Below, one piece after another: positions 42,922-51,792 of a DNA stretch of 64,000 nucleotides. The DNA comes from Halohasta litchfieldiae (GTDB lineage: Archaea > Halobacteriota > Halobacteria > Halobacteriales > Haloferacaceae). The position numbers were made by a program, and so were the translations under genes. The stretch is taken from NCBI RefSeq assembly GCF_002788215.1, contig NZ_CP024845.1:1612001-1676000 (forward strand), in the 5' to 3' direction. The notes under the pieces were generated by a model. That model saw only the letters and a program-made list of their open reading frames with translations. It was not told where the DNA came from and did no database searches. The number at the start of each line of letters is the position of its first letter. The first letter of the stretch is position 1.

Positions 42922-44025
42922 ATGTCGACCCCGCTCTACGCCCGGTATCCGTTTCTCGATGCGGCCCGCGCAGCCGTTGGCGAGCTGGGTGTCGACGTCG
43001 AGACGCTGATTCAGGAGGGCGCACCCGCAGTCGACAGGGGCCGCGAGCGTGTCGAACGGGCGCTGCTGGCTGGCCGAGTCGATTCGGAGACACCCGACGA
43101 GTGGCGCGACGAGGACGAACTGCTGTCCTATCCGATTGCGCGCATCCTCGTCTCACTGCTGGATTCGGGCGCGGCCATCGACAAGTACGCGGCCGCCGAG
43201 GCCAAGACCGCCGTCCAGCGATTGAACGACGATTTCGAGGCTGGTGACGACGGCCTGAAAAGTACGACGTCCGCGCGCCTCGACCGCGAGACGGTGTTGG
43301 AGGAGTTGGGACTGTCGACTGCAATTCGACCGGAAGCCAACCAGCCGAACCGCGAGCCGGAGTGGTTCCGCGTCGGCGTGGGCACGTATCTCCGGCTGGC
43401 CTCAGGCTCGCGGAGCGACAGCTGGCGGCTGGTCAACCGCGAGGTCGGCGGCGGTGACGTGCGAGTCGCCCGCGAGGAGCTGTTTGCGCTGCTCCGGACG
43501 GCGATCCGCCGCCGGGTCGCAAGCGGGCTGCCGTTCGAGGGGCTGACCGAGGGTGAGGGGATCGTCGAACCGCTGGCCGACGAGCTCGGCGAACTCCGTC
43601 GACTCCTCTCGGAGCGCACGGCGGTTGGACAGATTGATTTCGTCAACCGAGAGCTGTTTCCGCCCTGTATCGACAACCTGCTCGGGAAAGCCGAACAGGG
43701 GATCGAACTCGAATCGTTTGAGAGTTTCACGCTGATGGCGTTTCTGACCGGGATCGGGATGGAGGCCGACGAGATCGTCGACTTCTGTGCGGAATCCTCG
43801 CTCGATCCCGAGGGCATCCGGTACCAGACCGAGTATCTCAAAGACGACCGCGGGACGCAGTATCCGCCGCCGTCGTGTGAGACACTGAGTGCCTACGGCA
43901 TCTGCCACAACGAGAACGACCACTGGAAAGTCGCCGGTCACCCCCTCGCATACTATCAGGCGCGACTGGAGGCTACCGACGATCTGGTCGACTGGCGCGA
44001 AAAGCAGGCCGAAAAGGCCGACTAA
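42922..44025 (+). CDS. priL: DNA primase large subunit PriL
   Basis: 367 residues. N-terminal helical domain (YARYPFLDAARAAVGELGV) and a C-terminal iron-sulfur domain with four Cys at about 249 (FPPC), 289 (DFC), 319 (PSC) and 329 (GIC), the known ligands of the 4Fe-4S cluster. PriL works with the catalytic subunit PriS to make RNA primers; priS is not in this window. The ATG at 42922 gives the family's usual N-terminus. Confidence 0.93.
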   Translation: MSTPLYARYPFLDAARAAVGELGVDVETLIQEGAPAVDRGRERVERALLAGRVDSETPDEWRDEDELLSYPIARILVSLLDSGAAIDKYAAAEAKTAVQRLNDDFEAGDDGLKSTTSARLDRETVLEELGLSTAIRPEANQPNREPEWFRVGVGTYLRLASGSRSDSWRLVNREVGGGDVRVAREELFALLRTAIRRRVASGLPFEGLTEGEGIVEPLADELGELRRLLSERTAVGQIDFVNRELFPPCIDNLLGKAEQGIELESFESFTLMAFLTGIGMEADEIVDFCAESSLDPEGIRYQTEYLKDDRGTQYPPPSCETLSAYGICHNENDHWKVAGHPLAYYQARLEATDDLVDWREKQAEKAD

Positions 44026-44093
44026 CACTGGAGTCGACTGCGGTAGGCAGTGGCTACTGGCGGAAAACAAGAGATAGCGACAGTCGGTCGCAC

Positions 44094-44306
44094 TCAGTCG
44101 TCCTTGAGTCGGATGAGGACGATTCCGATCACGGCCATAAGCAGTACGAATCCAGCCAGCGCGCCGACCAGAGCCAGCGCACCGCTACTCGACAACCCTC
44201 CGGCACTCCCGAAGACGACGCCGATGCCGATAAGGGCAGCGAGGAACAGGCCGACGGCGATCAGTGAAACCACCGTCTGTCGGCGCATTTCCTCGTCGAT
44301 TTCCAT
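44094..44306 (-). CDS. Small membrane protein, two helices
   Basis: 70 residues from the ATG at 44306 (MEIDEEMRRQTVVSL). Two hydrophobic helices (VSLIAVGLFLAALIGIGVVFG and ALALVGALAGFVLLMAVIGIVLI) and a short RLKDD tail. Function unknown. Convergent with priL and separated from it by one of the GTAG...CTAC palindromes. Confidence 0.75.
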   Translation of the reverse strand: MEIDEEMRRQTVVSLIAVGLFLAALIGIGVVFGSAGGLSSSGALALVGALAGFVLLMAVIGIVLIRLKDD

Positions 44307-44416
44307 ATCGCTCCGTTCCGGCGGCCGTCTCAAAAGGGCTTCGAAACGCGCGGCGAGAATCAGCCCACAGACCCGTTTCTGGCGGCGGTTTTCGACCGAA
44401 GAAGGGTTTAGATGCC

Positions 44417-44432
44417 GTCAGCGCCTACAGTA
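44417..44432 (+). promoter_or_regulatory. Shared promoter-proximal sequence, copy 2
   Basis: GTCAGCGCCTACAGTA, identical to 38768-38783, located 20 bases before the ATG of the SWIM zinc-finger gene and about 8 bases after a TATA-like GGGTTTAG. The position relative to TATA is nearly the same at both copies, which argues against chance. Confidence 0.5.
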
Positions 44433-44451
44433 ACTCATCGGGAGCCCTCCA

Positions 44452-45132
44452 ATGAGCACCCAAACAGCCCACTTCGAGCAGCCAGCCCGTCGACTGCCGC
44501 CGGAGACCCATCTCTCTGAAGCTGGGACCGGCGAGCGCGCGCGACGCGCCAGAACCGAGCCGATGACGATCCGTCCGCTCCGCGATGGACGCGTCATCGT
44601 CGAAACCGACGGCGGCACCTACGTTGTCGACGCCGACCACGACCAGTGTACCTGCCCGGACCACGCCATCCGCGGGACACGGTGCAAACATCTCCGCCGG
44701 GTGGCTATCGAGGCCGCCGCCGGACGGATTCCACCGGCAGGCATGCGGCAGCACGTCTGTGGAATCTGTGGCGCACACACAGTCGCCGCGGTCGACCACG
44801 CGACCACGCTCTGTGAGCACCACGCTTTCGAGCCGGGCGAACTCGTCGTCGACCGCGAAACCGGGAGCCTCCTGATCGTTGTCGACCAGACCGCAGTCCG
44901 GGCCGACGACAGGCGAACTGACGACGGTCGACTGATCGCTGACGTCGAGACGAACCGAAACTACGGTGACCACGAACCGGTGATCGACGCAGTGTACGCC
45001 AGTCGCCTCGGTCGAGCTAAGCGGTACGGCTTTCCGGCCAGTCGGCTCAGACATACCGACCGTGATCCAGCCCGTGGCCAGCAGCTGCTGGCCAGCCACC
45101 AGCCCGACCAGTCGGCTCCGGCCACCGGCTGA
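44452..45132 (+). CDS. SWIM zinc-finger protein
   Basis: 226 residues. The SWIM motif CTCPDHAIRGTRCKHLRRV (CxC...CxH) lies at about residues 66-84. A second CxxC...CxxH group (VCGICGAH, LCEHH) follows, so two zinc sites are likely. The C-terminal half is a variable tail (GQQLLASHQPDQSAPATG). SWIM domains bind DNA or proteins, often in recombination complexes (Shu/SWS1); with hjc and priL nearby, a repair role is plausible but not shown. Confidence 0.85.
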   Translation: MSTQTAHFEQPARRLPPETHLSEAGTGERARRARTEPMTIRPLRDGRVIVETDGGTYVVDADHDQCTCPDHAIRGTRCKHLRRVAIEAAAGRIPPAGMRQHVCGICGAHTVAAVDHATTLCEHHAFEPGELVVDRETGSLLIVVDQTAVRADDRRTDDGRLIADVETNRNYGDHEPVIDAVYASRLGRAKRYGFPASRLRHTDRDPARGQQLLASHQPDQSAPATG

Positions 45133-45151
45133 GCAGGCCCGATAAGCACCA

Positions 45152-45565
45152 CTAGGTGTTGTTGGTCGACTCGGTGTCGGGACACCGCGGCACGGTGGCG
45201 ATCACCGACTCCGATTCGGCCCGGACGACGAACCAGCCACAGAACCCGACGCCGGTCGTGAGTTCGACGTTTTGTTCTGCGGTTCGCTCGGCGTCGGTCG
45301 TGATATCGTTGGCCCGTATTCGATACCGTCCGGGAACCTCGGCAACAGCCTCCTCGGTCAGCGCTTCGCCCGCCGCAAGCTGGCGCGTCTCGTCGTACAC
45401 TGCACCTTCAGTGACGTGGTCGACGACGACCGACAGCTGTCGGGGTCGACTATCGCGGTTCTGGATACGGAGATCGAACGGAATCGCCAGCGACTCCTCG
45501 CCGAGACAGCCCGCCGAAAGGAACAAAAAGAGCGACGCAAGAACGCGTCGACGATCAAGACGCAT
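45152..45565 (-). CDS. Twin-arginine-type lipoprotein, unknown function
   Basis: 137 residues from the ATG at 45565 (MRLDRRRVLASLFLFLSAGCLGEE). The RRRVLASL stretch followed by the lipobox LSAGC is a haloarchaeal Tat lipoprotein signal. The mature part is a small beta domain (IPFDLRIQNRDSRPRQLSVVVDH) with two further cysteines (GFCGWF and PRCPD) that may form a disulfide. Anchored outside the membrane; function unknown. Confidence 0.75.
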   Translation of the reverse strand: MRLDRRRVLASLFLFLSAGCLGEESLAIPFDLRIQNRDSRPRQLSVVVDHVTEGAVYDETRQLAAGEALTEEAVAEVPGRYRIRANDITTDAERTAEQNVELTTGVGFCGWFVVRAESESVIATVPRCPDTESTNNT

Positions 45566-45641
45566 GGGAAACCTACTCACTGGTCGCGGATAGCTTTTAT
45601 TCAAGCTGAGAGAACGATGTTCGAATCCGACATCCAGCTGA

Positions 45642-46064
45642 TCAGATATCGTCGAGCGTCGTTTTCGTACTGACCCCGACGAACTCCTCGAAGTCGACGC
45701 CGTCTGCGAGTGCAGTTTCCTTTTTCACGCGGTAGTTGCCGCCGTCAGTCGTATAGAGGTCTCCGGGATGGAAGAAATACCAGTCTTCCCGGTCGAACCG
45801 GACGGCGATGCGAGCCTTTGCGCCGAAGTTCTGGGCGAAAAAGATGAGCGCCTCGACCTCCTCGCCGGTGAGATAGATCGGATCGCCGCTGCTGGATTTG
45901 GCCTCGATAGCGTAAAATCGGTCGCCGTCGCCCGCGAGGACGTCAGGGAGTTCCCGTTCGGTCGCACTCCCGCTGGCTGGGGCACGCATCACCGCAAACC
46001 CCGAGTCGTCGAGTCGGTTGACCAACTCGCGTTCCCGGCGGTCACCCTTCCGATTAGCGGACAT
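45642..46064 (-). CDS. hjc: Holliday junction resolvase Hjc
   Basis: 140 residues from the ATG at 46064 ([33 protein letters not shown]). It keeps the archaeal Hjc nuclease signature: Glu in the first helix, LPDVLAG and [10 protein letters not shown] (E-x-K). It acts as a dimer cleaving four-way junctions. The C-terminal 20 residues extend beyond the usual core. Core replication/repair neighbourhood. Confidence 0.93.
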   Translation of the reverse strand: MSANRKGDRRERELVNRLDDSGFAVMRAPASGSATERELPDVLAGDGDRFYAIEAKSSSGDPIYLTGEEVEALIFFAQNFGAKARIAVRFDREDWYFFHPGDLYTTDGGNYRVKKETALADGVDFEEFVGVSTKTTLDDI

Positions 46065-46145
46065 AGACGCCTCCACAACCGCTCGTTGTACGGCGGAAAT
46101 CCATACCGGGCCTTGCGCGGTCGCTGATAAAAGGACTCCGGGGCG

Positions 46146-46334
46146 TTAGGCGACTTCTTCGGTTTCGGTCTCGGCCTCACGTTCAGCCGCGAGCGATTTC
46201 GAGCCGTAGTAGATCGTGGGGATCGAAAGCACGAGCAAAATGTCGCCAATAATTCCGTTCCCGCTGATGCTGATGATCGTGCCAGCAATAACCAACAGAG
46301 CTGCCAGACCCATATACGCCCATCCAACTTTCAT
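46146..46334 (-). CDS. Small membrane protein, unknown function
   Basis: 62 residues, starting MKVGWAYMGLAALLVIAGTI, with two hydrophobic segments and a Glu-rich tail (AAEREAETETEEVA) expected in the cytoplasm. No family known to me. It follows ahcY on the same strand with 46 bases between. Confidence 0.65.
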   Translation of the reverse strand: MKVGWAYMGLAALLVIAGTIISISGNGIIGDILLVLSIPTIYYGSKSLAAEREAETETEEVA

Positions 46335-46380
46335 ATCAGCAACTCTCCATCGGCCCGCTTAAATGATCGGTATTTCGGTC

Positions 46381-47670
46381 CTACGTACCGTGATCCCAGC
46401 TCCCCATATACTCGCGTTGGTCGTCGGTCAACGAGTCGTGGTCGACGCCCTCGGCGTCGAGTTTGATTTCGGCGATTTCGCGGTCAAGTTCGTCGGGGAC
46501 CTCGTGAACACCGGCCTCGTAGGCCTCGCCGTTGGTGGCGAGTTCACGAACAGCAACGGCTTGGACGCCGAAGCTCTGGTCCATCACTTCGACCGGGTGG
46601 CCCAGCGCAATCGGCGAGGCGAGATTGACGAGTCGACCCTCAGCCAGCACGTTCAGGCGGCGGCCGTCGGGCATCTCGTAGGCGTCGACGCCGTCGCGGG
46701 CCTCGTAGACCTCCTCGGCTTTCTCTTCGAGTGCAACCAGATCAATCTCGATATCGAAGTGGCCAGCGTTCGCCAACAGGACGCCGTCTTTCATCTGGTC
46801 GAAGTGCTCGTCGACGACGACATCGCGGTTACCGGTGGTCGTCAGAATGAGGTCAGCCTCGGCGGCCGCATCTTCCATCGGCATCACTTCGTAGCCTTCC
46901 ATGTGGGCTTCGAGCGCCTTGCGTGGGTCGACTTCGGTGACGATCACGTTGGCGTTCTGGCCGGCGGCCTTCTTGGCGACGCCTTTGCCACAGTAGCCGT
47001 AGCCCGCGACGACGACGTTTTTGCCTGCGTACGAGAGGTTGGTCGTCATCGCAATCGTGGCCAGCGAGGACTCCCCGGTGCCGTGGACATTATCAAAGAG
47101 CGTCTTCATCGGCGTGTCGTTGACCGCGAAGACGGGGTAGTCGAGTGCGTCGTCGCGTTCCATCGCGCGGATGCGGTGGACGCCGGTCGTGGTTTCCTCA
47201 CAGCCACCGACGATGGTGTCGATCAGTTCCGGATACTCCTCGTGAATCCGGAAGATCATGTCACAGCCGTCGTCGACGGTGATCGTCGGCTCGTGGTCGA
47301 TGACCGCATCGATGGCGTCGTAATACTCCTCGTCGTCGACGCCCCGAACCGCGTAGGACGTGATATTCTCGTGGGTATCGAGCGCCGCGCTCACGTCGTT
47401 GTGTGTCGAAAGGGGATTACAGCCCGTGATGGCGACCTCCGCGCCGCCGAGGGCCAGCAGTTCGACCAGATTCGCGGTTTTGGCTTCGACGTGCATCGCC
47501 ATCCCAATTATCTCGCCGTCGAGGGGTTTGGTGGCCTCGAACTCCTCGCGGAGCGACTGCAAAATCGGCATATGCTGTAGCGCCCACTCCATCTTGCGTC
47601 GACCCTCGGTCTGTGCAGCCTCGACATCGTCGAGGTGGCCGGAGACCGGCGGGTAGGCTGATTCGCTCAT
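46381..47670 (-). CDS. ahcY: Adenosylhomocysteinase
   Basis: 429 residues. Substrate motifs: NPLSTHNDV, DDGCDM, CEETTTGVHR, NDTPMKTLFDNVHGTGESS. The NAD-binding loop is AGYGYCGKGVAKK. The length fits archaeal/thermophilic-type enzymes lacking the extra 40-residue insert of mammals. It splits S-adenosylhomocysteine into adenosine and homocysteine, removing a methylation inhibitor. A deaminase of the SAH/MTA family lies 1.1 kb upstream on the same strand. Confidence 0.95.
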   Translation of the reverse strand: MSESAYPPVSGHLDDVEAAQTEGRRKMEWALQHMPILQSLREEFEATKPLDGEIIGMAMHVEAKTANLVELLALGGAEVAITGCNPLSTHNDVSAALDTHENITSYAVRGVDDEEYYDAIDAVIDHEPTITVDDGCDMIFRIHEEYPELIDTIVGGCEETTTGVHRIRAMERDDALDYPVFAVNDTPMKTLFDNVHGTGESSLATIAMTTNLSYAGKNVVVAGYGYCGKGVAKKAAGQNANVIVTEVDPRKALEAHMEGYEVMPMEDAAAEADLILTTTGNRDVVVDEHFDQMKDGVLLANAGHFDIEIDLVALEEKAEEVYEARDGVDAYEMPDGRRLNVLAEGRLVNLASPIALGHPVEVMDQSFGVQAVAVRELATNGEAYEAGVHEVPDELDREIAEIKLDAEGVDHDSLTDDQREYMGSWDHGT

Positions 47671-47713
47671 AGAGGTTGTTCACAGCAGGCGGTGAAAACG
47701 GTACCGAAGCGGG

Positions 47714-47890
47714 TCAGAAGGAGGTATCGTCCAACACCGTCTGAAACAGGAGGGCACCGGTGAGCCCACCGACGATAAGCAGGCTCTCGCCCAGACCGTA
47801 CTGGAAGGGGTAGATCGTCAGCGCGAACAGACCGACTGCGCCAAGGAATGCGATGATGCCAGTGAGTAGGAGTTGTGTCGACCGCTCCAT
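47714..47890 (-). CDS. Small membrane protein, two helices
   Basis: 58 residues from the ATG at 47890 (MERSTQLLLTGIIAFLGAVG). Two hydrophobic segments, LLTGIIAFLGAVGLFALTI and LGESLLIVGGLTGALLFQTVL. Function unknown. Lies between ahcY and another membrane-protein gene, all on the same strand. Confidence 0.65.
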   Translation of the reverse strand: MERSTQLLLTGIIAFLGAVGLFALTIYPFQYGLGESLLIVGGLTGALLFQTVLDDTSF

Positions 47891-47928
47891 ACAGAACAAA
47901 TCAGTTGATAATCACTTAAAACGTACGT

Positions 47929-48405
47929 TCAGCCGTTGTTCGTTGCAGGTTCGCCGTCTCGCTCAGCACGGAATCGTCCGACGAGTTCGTCGACGAACCA
48001 CACTTTCAGCCCAATCGTGAGTAGGCCACCAATCGCAGTCAGTCGCGGTCGACGGCGAATCGCCCCGTACAGCGTGAGCAAAAACGTCGGCACGCTCAGA
48101 TAGTTGATCAGGGTTGGAAACGTCGGCTCGAAGGACGTGTGGCCCTGTTCGTACCACCAGCGTTCAGCGAGGACGACCTCACTGAACCAGTTGTCGGTTC
48201 TAGCGGGTTCGGGGAACAGAACTGGATTTATAAGTAGGAACCCGATACCAGCCGCCAGCAGTCGGGATCGACGGTGGTAGAGAGCGTATAACAGCACTGG
48301 TAAAGCCGCAAAGCGCGTCCCGCCGCTCCACGGATTCGAATGGCGTGCCCAAAACCAGTCAGGGAGATGGGATGGAACTGAATCCGTCGACTCGGGCTGG
48401 CTCAT
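47929..48405 (-). CDS. DUF6653-like membrane protein
   Basis: 158 residues. The opening WFWARHSNPWSGGTRFAALPVLLYALYHR and a second conserved part WYEQGHTSFEPTFPTLINYLS resemble a haloarchaeal/bacterial family of small four-helix membrane proteins (DUF6653). Function unknown. Cytoplasmic tail RAERDGEPATNNG. Confidence 0.72.
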   Translation of the reverse strand: MSQPESTDSVPSHLPDWFWARHSNPWSGGTRFAALPVLLYALYHRRSRLLAAGIGFLLINPVLFPEPARTDNWFSEVVLAERWWYEQGHTSFEPTFPTLINYLSVPTFLLTLYGAIRRRPRLTAIGGLLTIGLKVWFVDELVGRFRAERDGEPATNNG

Positions 48406-48473
48406 ACCAGTACTCGGTCACGAGTGTACAAAAACCAACGTGACGTTGCTTGCTGACCAACGGTAGGCGTCGA

Positions 48474-48719
48474 CTACTGTGGCGCAGGCGTTGTTCGAGC
48501 ACCCCCGAGACGATACAGCCCAATAGCTATCGCTTGGATCAGAAGGACGACCAACAGACTGTTCAACAGAAAGACCGCACCAATGGCCACGACCAGCGAA
48601 CAGATCGCAGCCAACAACGGCGAGAAACGGGACTGAGTGGCGGCTTCACGGTAGACGAAGCGTACAATGATGGCTTGGATACCCAGAAAGATGGCAGTGG
48701 ACACGGTAATCGCAGGCAT
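48474..48719 (-). CDS. Small membrane protein, unknown function
   Basis: 81 residues, three hydrophobic stretches (TVSTAIFLGIQAIIVRFVY, SPLLAAICSLVVAIGAVFLL, LVVLLIQAIAIGLYRLGG). Family unknown. Its end overlaps a GTAG...CTAC palindrome (48461-48478) lying between it and the preceding DUF6653-like gene. Confidence 0.65.
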   Translation of the reverse strand: MPAITVSTAIFLGIQAIIVRFVYREAATQSRFSPLLAAICSLVVAIGAVFLLNSLLVVLLIQAIAIGLYRLGGARTTPAPQ

Positions 48720-48801
48720 ACATTCACTTTTTTGTCATTATGTATATAATTTGTGTCATCAGTGATGATAGCGGTACGAGTCAGCAGTCAATTACGTCGA
48801 C

Positions 48802-50094
48802 CTACTCGGCGCGGTCGACCAACGCTTCGGCGGCCTCGCTTGCCCGTTGTTTGACCGCCGCTTCGTCCAGTGTCTGAACTTCGCCGTCTGCCATTAGAAT
48901 CTCACCATCGCAGACCGTGTGTCGTACGTCGGAGCCACGCACCGCGTAGGCGAGGTGGCTCACGAAGTCGTGGACCGGGGTGAGGTGTGGCGCATCGAAG
49001 TCGACCACTGCAATATCAGCCGTTCCACCGGCCTCAATCTGGCCGACCGGGAGCCCGATTGCCTCGGCGCTGCCCTCGGTGGCCATCCGCACCGCCGACT
49101 CGGCGGCCACGTCGCGGGCGTCGCCACGTGCCAGTTTGCCGATCATCGCCGCGTCTCGGATCTCGTCGAACAGATCCAGATCGTTGTTCGAGGCCGCGCC
49201 GTCGGTGCCGAGGCCGACGTTGACTCCCGTATCAAGCATCTCCTGTATGGGTGCAATCCCACTTGCGAGTTTCATATTTGAGGCCGGACAGTGGATGACG
49301 CTCGCACCGGTCTCCGCGAGGAGTTCGATTTCGGTCTCGTCGACGTGGACACAGTGGGCGAGGAAATCCTGATCAGTGAGCATCCCGAGGTCGTCGGCGT
49401 ATTCGAGCGGCCGAACCCCGTGGTCGTCGACGAGTGGGTCGACCTCGTTTTGGGTTTCGTTGGCGTGGAAATGAAGCGGCACCCCGGCCTCACGAGCCTG
49501 CGGGATGAACTCCTCTAGGTACTCGGTTTCGACCGTTGTCAGCGAATGCGGCATCAGTGCGGTTGTAATCCGACCGTCGGCCGCACCGTCGAACTCGCGG
49601 GCGATGTCGAGCCCCTCTTGGGCGTCGGCGCGAGCCCCCTCGTTGTCCTTGCCAACCGAAATGAAGGCGTGACAGAGGTTTGCTCGGAGGCCCGACTGCT
49701 CGGTTGCGGCGGCGATCTCTCCGACCTCGAAGTAGCTATCAGCAAAGCCTGTAATGCCGTTTTTGATGAACTCGACGAGGCCGAGTTCGGTGCCGACCCG
49801 GATATCCTCGGGGGTGAGTTCGGCCTCGACCGGCCAGATATCCTCCTGTAACCAGGCATCAAGCGGTTTGTCGTCGGCATAGCCGCGGAGGAGGGTCATC
49901 GCAACATGAGTGTGAGCGTTGACGAGCCCCGGCATCACCAGTGAGTCAGTTGCGTCCAGCGTTTCCTCGGCAGTCACGTCGGGGCCGACCTCGATAACCT
50001 CGCCAGCCTCGCGGTCGACCAGCACGTTGGCTTCGATCACATCGAACTCCGGTGTGAGAACATGGCCGCCCTCGATAGCGAATACGTCGTCCAT
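48802..50094 (-). CDS. Amidohydrolase: 5'-methylthioadenosine/S-adenosylhomocysteine deaminase type
   Basis: 430 residues of the cytosine deaminase-like amidohydrolase family. Metal ligands: GLVNAHTHVAMTLLRG (HxH), LHFHANET, LAHCVHVDE and GTDGAASNNDLD. The sequence DDKPLDAWLQEDIWPVEAELTPEDI is typical of the MtaD/DadD group, which deaminates methylthioadenosine, SAH or 5'-deoxyadenosine. With ahcY nearby, it belongs to SAM-cycle byproduct removal; substrate specificity is inferred. Confidence 0.88.
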   Translation of the reverse strand: MDDVFAIEGGHVLTPEFDVIEANVLVDREAGEVIEVGPDVTAEETLDATDSLVMPGLVNAHTHVAMTLLRGYADDKPLDAWLQEDIWPVEAELTPEDIRVGTELGLVEFIKNGITGFADSYFEVGEIAAATEQSGLRANLCHAFISVGKDNEGARADAQEGLDIAREFDGAADGRITTALMPHSLTTVETEYLEEFIPQAREAGVPLHFHANETQNEVDPLVDDHGVRPLEYADDLGMLTDQDFLAHCVHVDETEIELLAETGASVIHCPASNMKLASGIAPIQEMLDTGVNVGLGTDGAASNNDLDLFDEIRDAAMIGKLARGDARDVAAESAVRMATEGSAEAIGLPVGQIEAGGTADIAVVDFDAPHLTPVHDFVSHLAYAVRGSDVRHTVCDGEILMADGEVQTLDEAAVKQRASEAAEALVDRAE

Positions 50095-50126
50095 ACAGAC
50101 GATTGGGCTGGTGGTCCCTTAAGAAA

Positions 50127-50825
50127 TCAGGATCGACTCCGGAGCCGGTCGATTCGCTGGCCCAGCGGTGGCTGGACCTCGAACCACGTTCGCCATGTCG
50201 CAGTTTCCGGTTCGACTCCCCTGAGCGCGGCCACAGTTTCAAACGCGTCGGCGAGTTCGTTCTCGCCGACCCGGTCAGCCGCAACCCGGTCGGCCCGAAA
50301 CTGGAGCCGTCGACCGATCCAAAACAAGCCGAGAGCGGCGACTGCCAGCACGAACAGACCGTCGGAAAAATCGATCAAGCCGCCGAACATCGCGGTCGCA
50401 ATCCCGATGATGCTTGCGGCGGCCACTGCACGGTACTCGATATAGAAATGCCGCGACCGAGCGTGCTCGGCCGCAATGAGCGCGGCCACGGTCCCCTCAT
50501 CAACTCCGTCTACGACGTAGTCAGAGAGTAGTAGGAGCCGCCTACCGGGAAGGCCACGGATCGACACGTCGACCGATTGTGTGCCATCGGTTTCGATGAT
50601 GCGAACTCGGTCAGTATCGTAGTCGACGACTACCGTTAGCTCATCGAGCCGGTCACGTTCCGCAGCAGTTGGCTCGCGGTAGTCTCGAAACGAGAGCGCA
50701 AGCAGTGGCGCGACGATAGCTCCAATCAGAAAGACGACCACAGCGATGGCGACGAACCAACTCGGGTCGACCGAAAGCTGAAGCGGGACGACCGGAAGCA
50801 AGGGAGCCACCGAGAGACCGGACAT
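50127..50825 (-). CDS. Degenerate M48-like membrane protein (pseudo-peptidase)
   Basis: 232 residues from the ATG at 50825; a TTG at 50852 is the alternative. The layout of an M48 zinc peptidase is visible: membrane helices near the N-terminus, VRIIETDG...[18 protein letters not shown], a central helix pair and the final [21 protein letters not shown] with ExxxD-type acidic residues. The catalytic HExxH is replaced by AEHARSRH, so the first zinc His is absent. Probably an inactive relative acting as a scaffold. Confidence 0.7.
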   Translation of the reverse strand: MSGLSVAPLLPVVPLQLSVDPSWFVAIAVVVFLIGAIVAPLLALSFRDYREPTAAERDRLDELTVVVDYDTDRVRIIETDGTQSVDVSIRGLPGRRLLLLSDYVVDGVDEGTVAALIAAEHARSRHFYIEYRAVAAASIIGIATAMFGGLIDFSDGLFVLAVAALGLFWIGRRLQFRADRVAADRVGENELADAFETVAALRGVEPETATWRTWFEVQPPLGQRIDRLRSRS

Positions 50826-50920
50826 ACCATGCGTTGTCGGTGGCGGCGTCAAATCGGTTCCGTTCTCGGAGTAGTAGCAAAGAGGGAAAGACAGTTGCCC
50901 GCTCGGCAGAGAGGAGGCGT

Positions 50921-51766
50921 ATGCGCATTGCCGTTCCTAACAAAGGTCGACTACACGAGCCAACAGTGGCGTTGCTGGAGCGCGCGGGGCTCCATATCGA
51001 GAACGGAGCCGACCGAAAGCTGTACGCCGATACGGTCGATCCCGACGTCAGTATCCTCTTTGCTCGCGCGGCCGACATCCCCGAATACGTCGACGACGGA
51101 GCCGCTGAGGTCGGCATTACGGGGCTCGATCAGGTCCACGAATCCGAGTCGGAGCTCTCGGAACTCTTGGATCTCGAATACGGTCGCTGTCGACTCGTGT
51201 TGGCCGCGCCCGAAGACGGCGACATTACCGACCCCCAGCAGTTGGAAGGTAAAAAAGTCGCCACCGAGTTCCCCAACATCGCCGAGCAGTATTTCACGGC
51301 CCAGAACATCGACACCGAAATCATCGAAGTGACGGGGGCGACCGAACTGACGCCCCACGTCGAGATGGCTGACGCGATCATCGACATCACGTCGACGGGC
51401 ACGACGCTGACAGTCAATCGTCTCGGCGTGATCGACGAGGTGCTGTCGAGTTCAGTGCGGCTGTTCGCCCGCGAGGAGACCGCCGGCAACGAGAAGATCC
51501 AGCAGCTCGTCACGGCGCTCGAATCCGTGCTGGCGGCCGACGACAAACGGTATCTCATGATGAACGTCGCCCACGAAAACCTCGAAGCGGTTCAGGATGT
51601 GATCCCCGGACTCGGCGGGCCAACAGTGATGGATGTCGCCGGGAGTGAGGACGTGGCCGTGCATGCAGTTGTCGACCAACAACAGGTTTTCGAGGTAATC
51701 AACGACCTCAAATCCGTGGGTGCAACTGGAATCTTAGTCACCGAAATCGAACGGCTCGTTGAGTAG
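50921..51766 (+). CDS. hisG: ATP phosphoribosyltransferase (long form)
   Basis: 281 residues from the ATG at 50921. Family motifs: [56 protein letters not shown]. The C-terminal 75 residues ([29 protein letters not shown]) are the ACT-like domain that binds histidine, so the enzyme is the long, feedback-inhibited form and needs no HisZ. It commits ATP and PRPP to histidine synthesis. A GTAG...CTAC palindrome follows the stop. Confidence 0.95.
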   Translation: MRIAVPNKGRLHEPTVALLERAGLHIENGADRKLYADTVDPDVSILFARAADIPEYVDDGAAEVGITGLDQVHESESELSELLDLEYGRCRLVLAAPEDGDITDPQQLEGKKVATEFPNIAEQYFTAQNIDTEIIEVTGATELTPHVEMADAIIDITSTGTTLTVNRLGVIDEVLSSSVRLFAREETAGNEKIQQLVTALESVLAADDKRYLMMNVAHENLEAVQDVIPGLGGPTVMDVAGSEDVAVHAVVDQQQVFEVINDLKSVGATGILVTEIERLVE

Positions 51767-51792
51767 GCAGAGACTACTTGCCGGGCGAGAGG

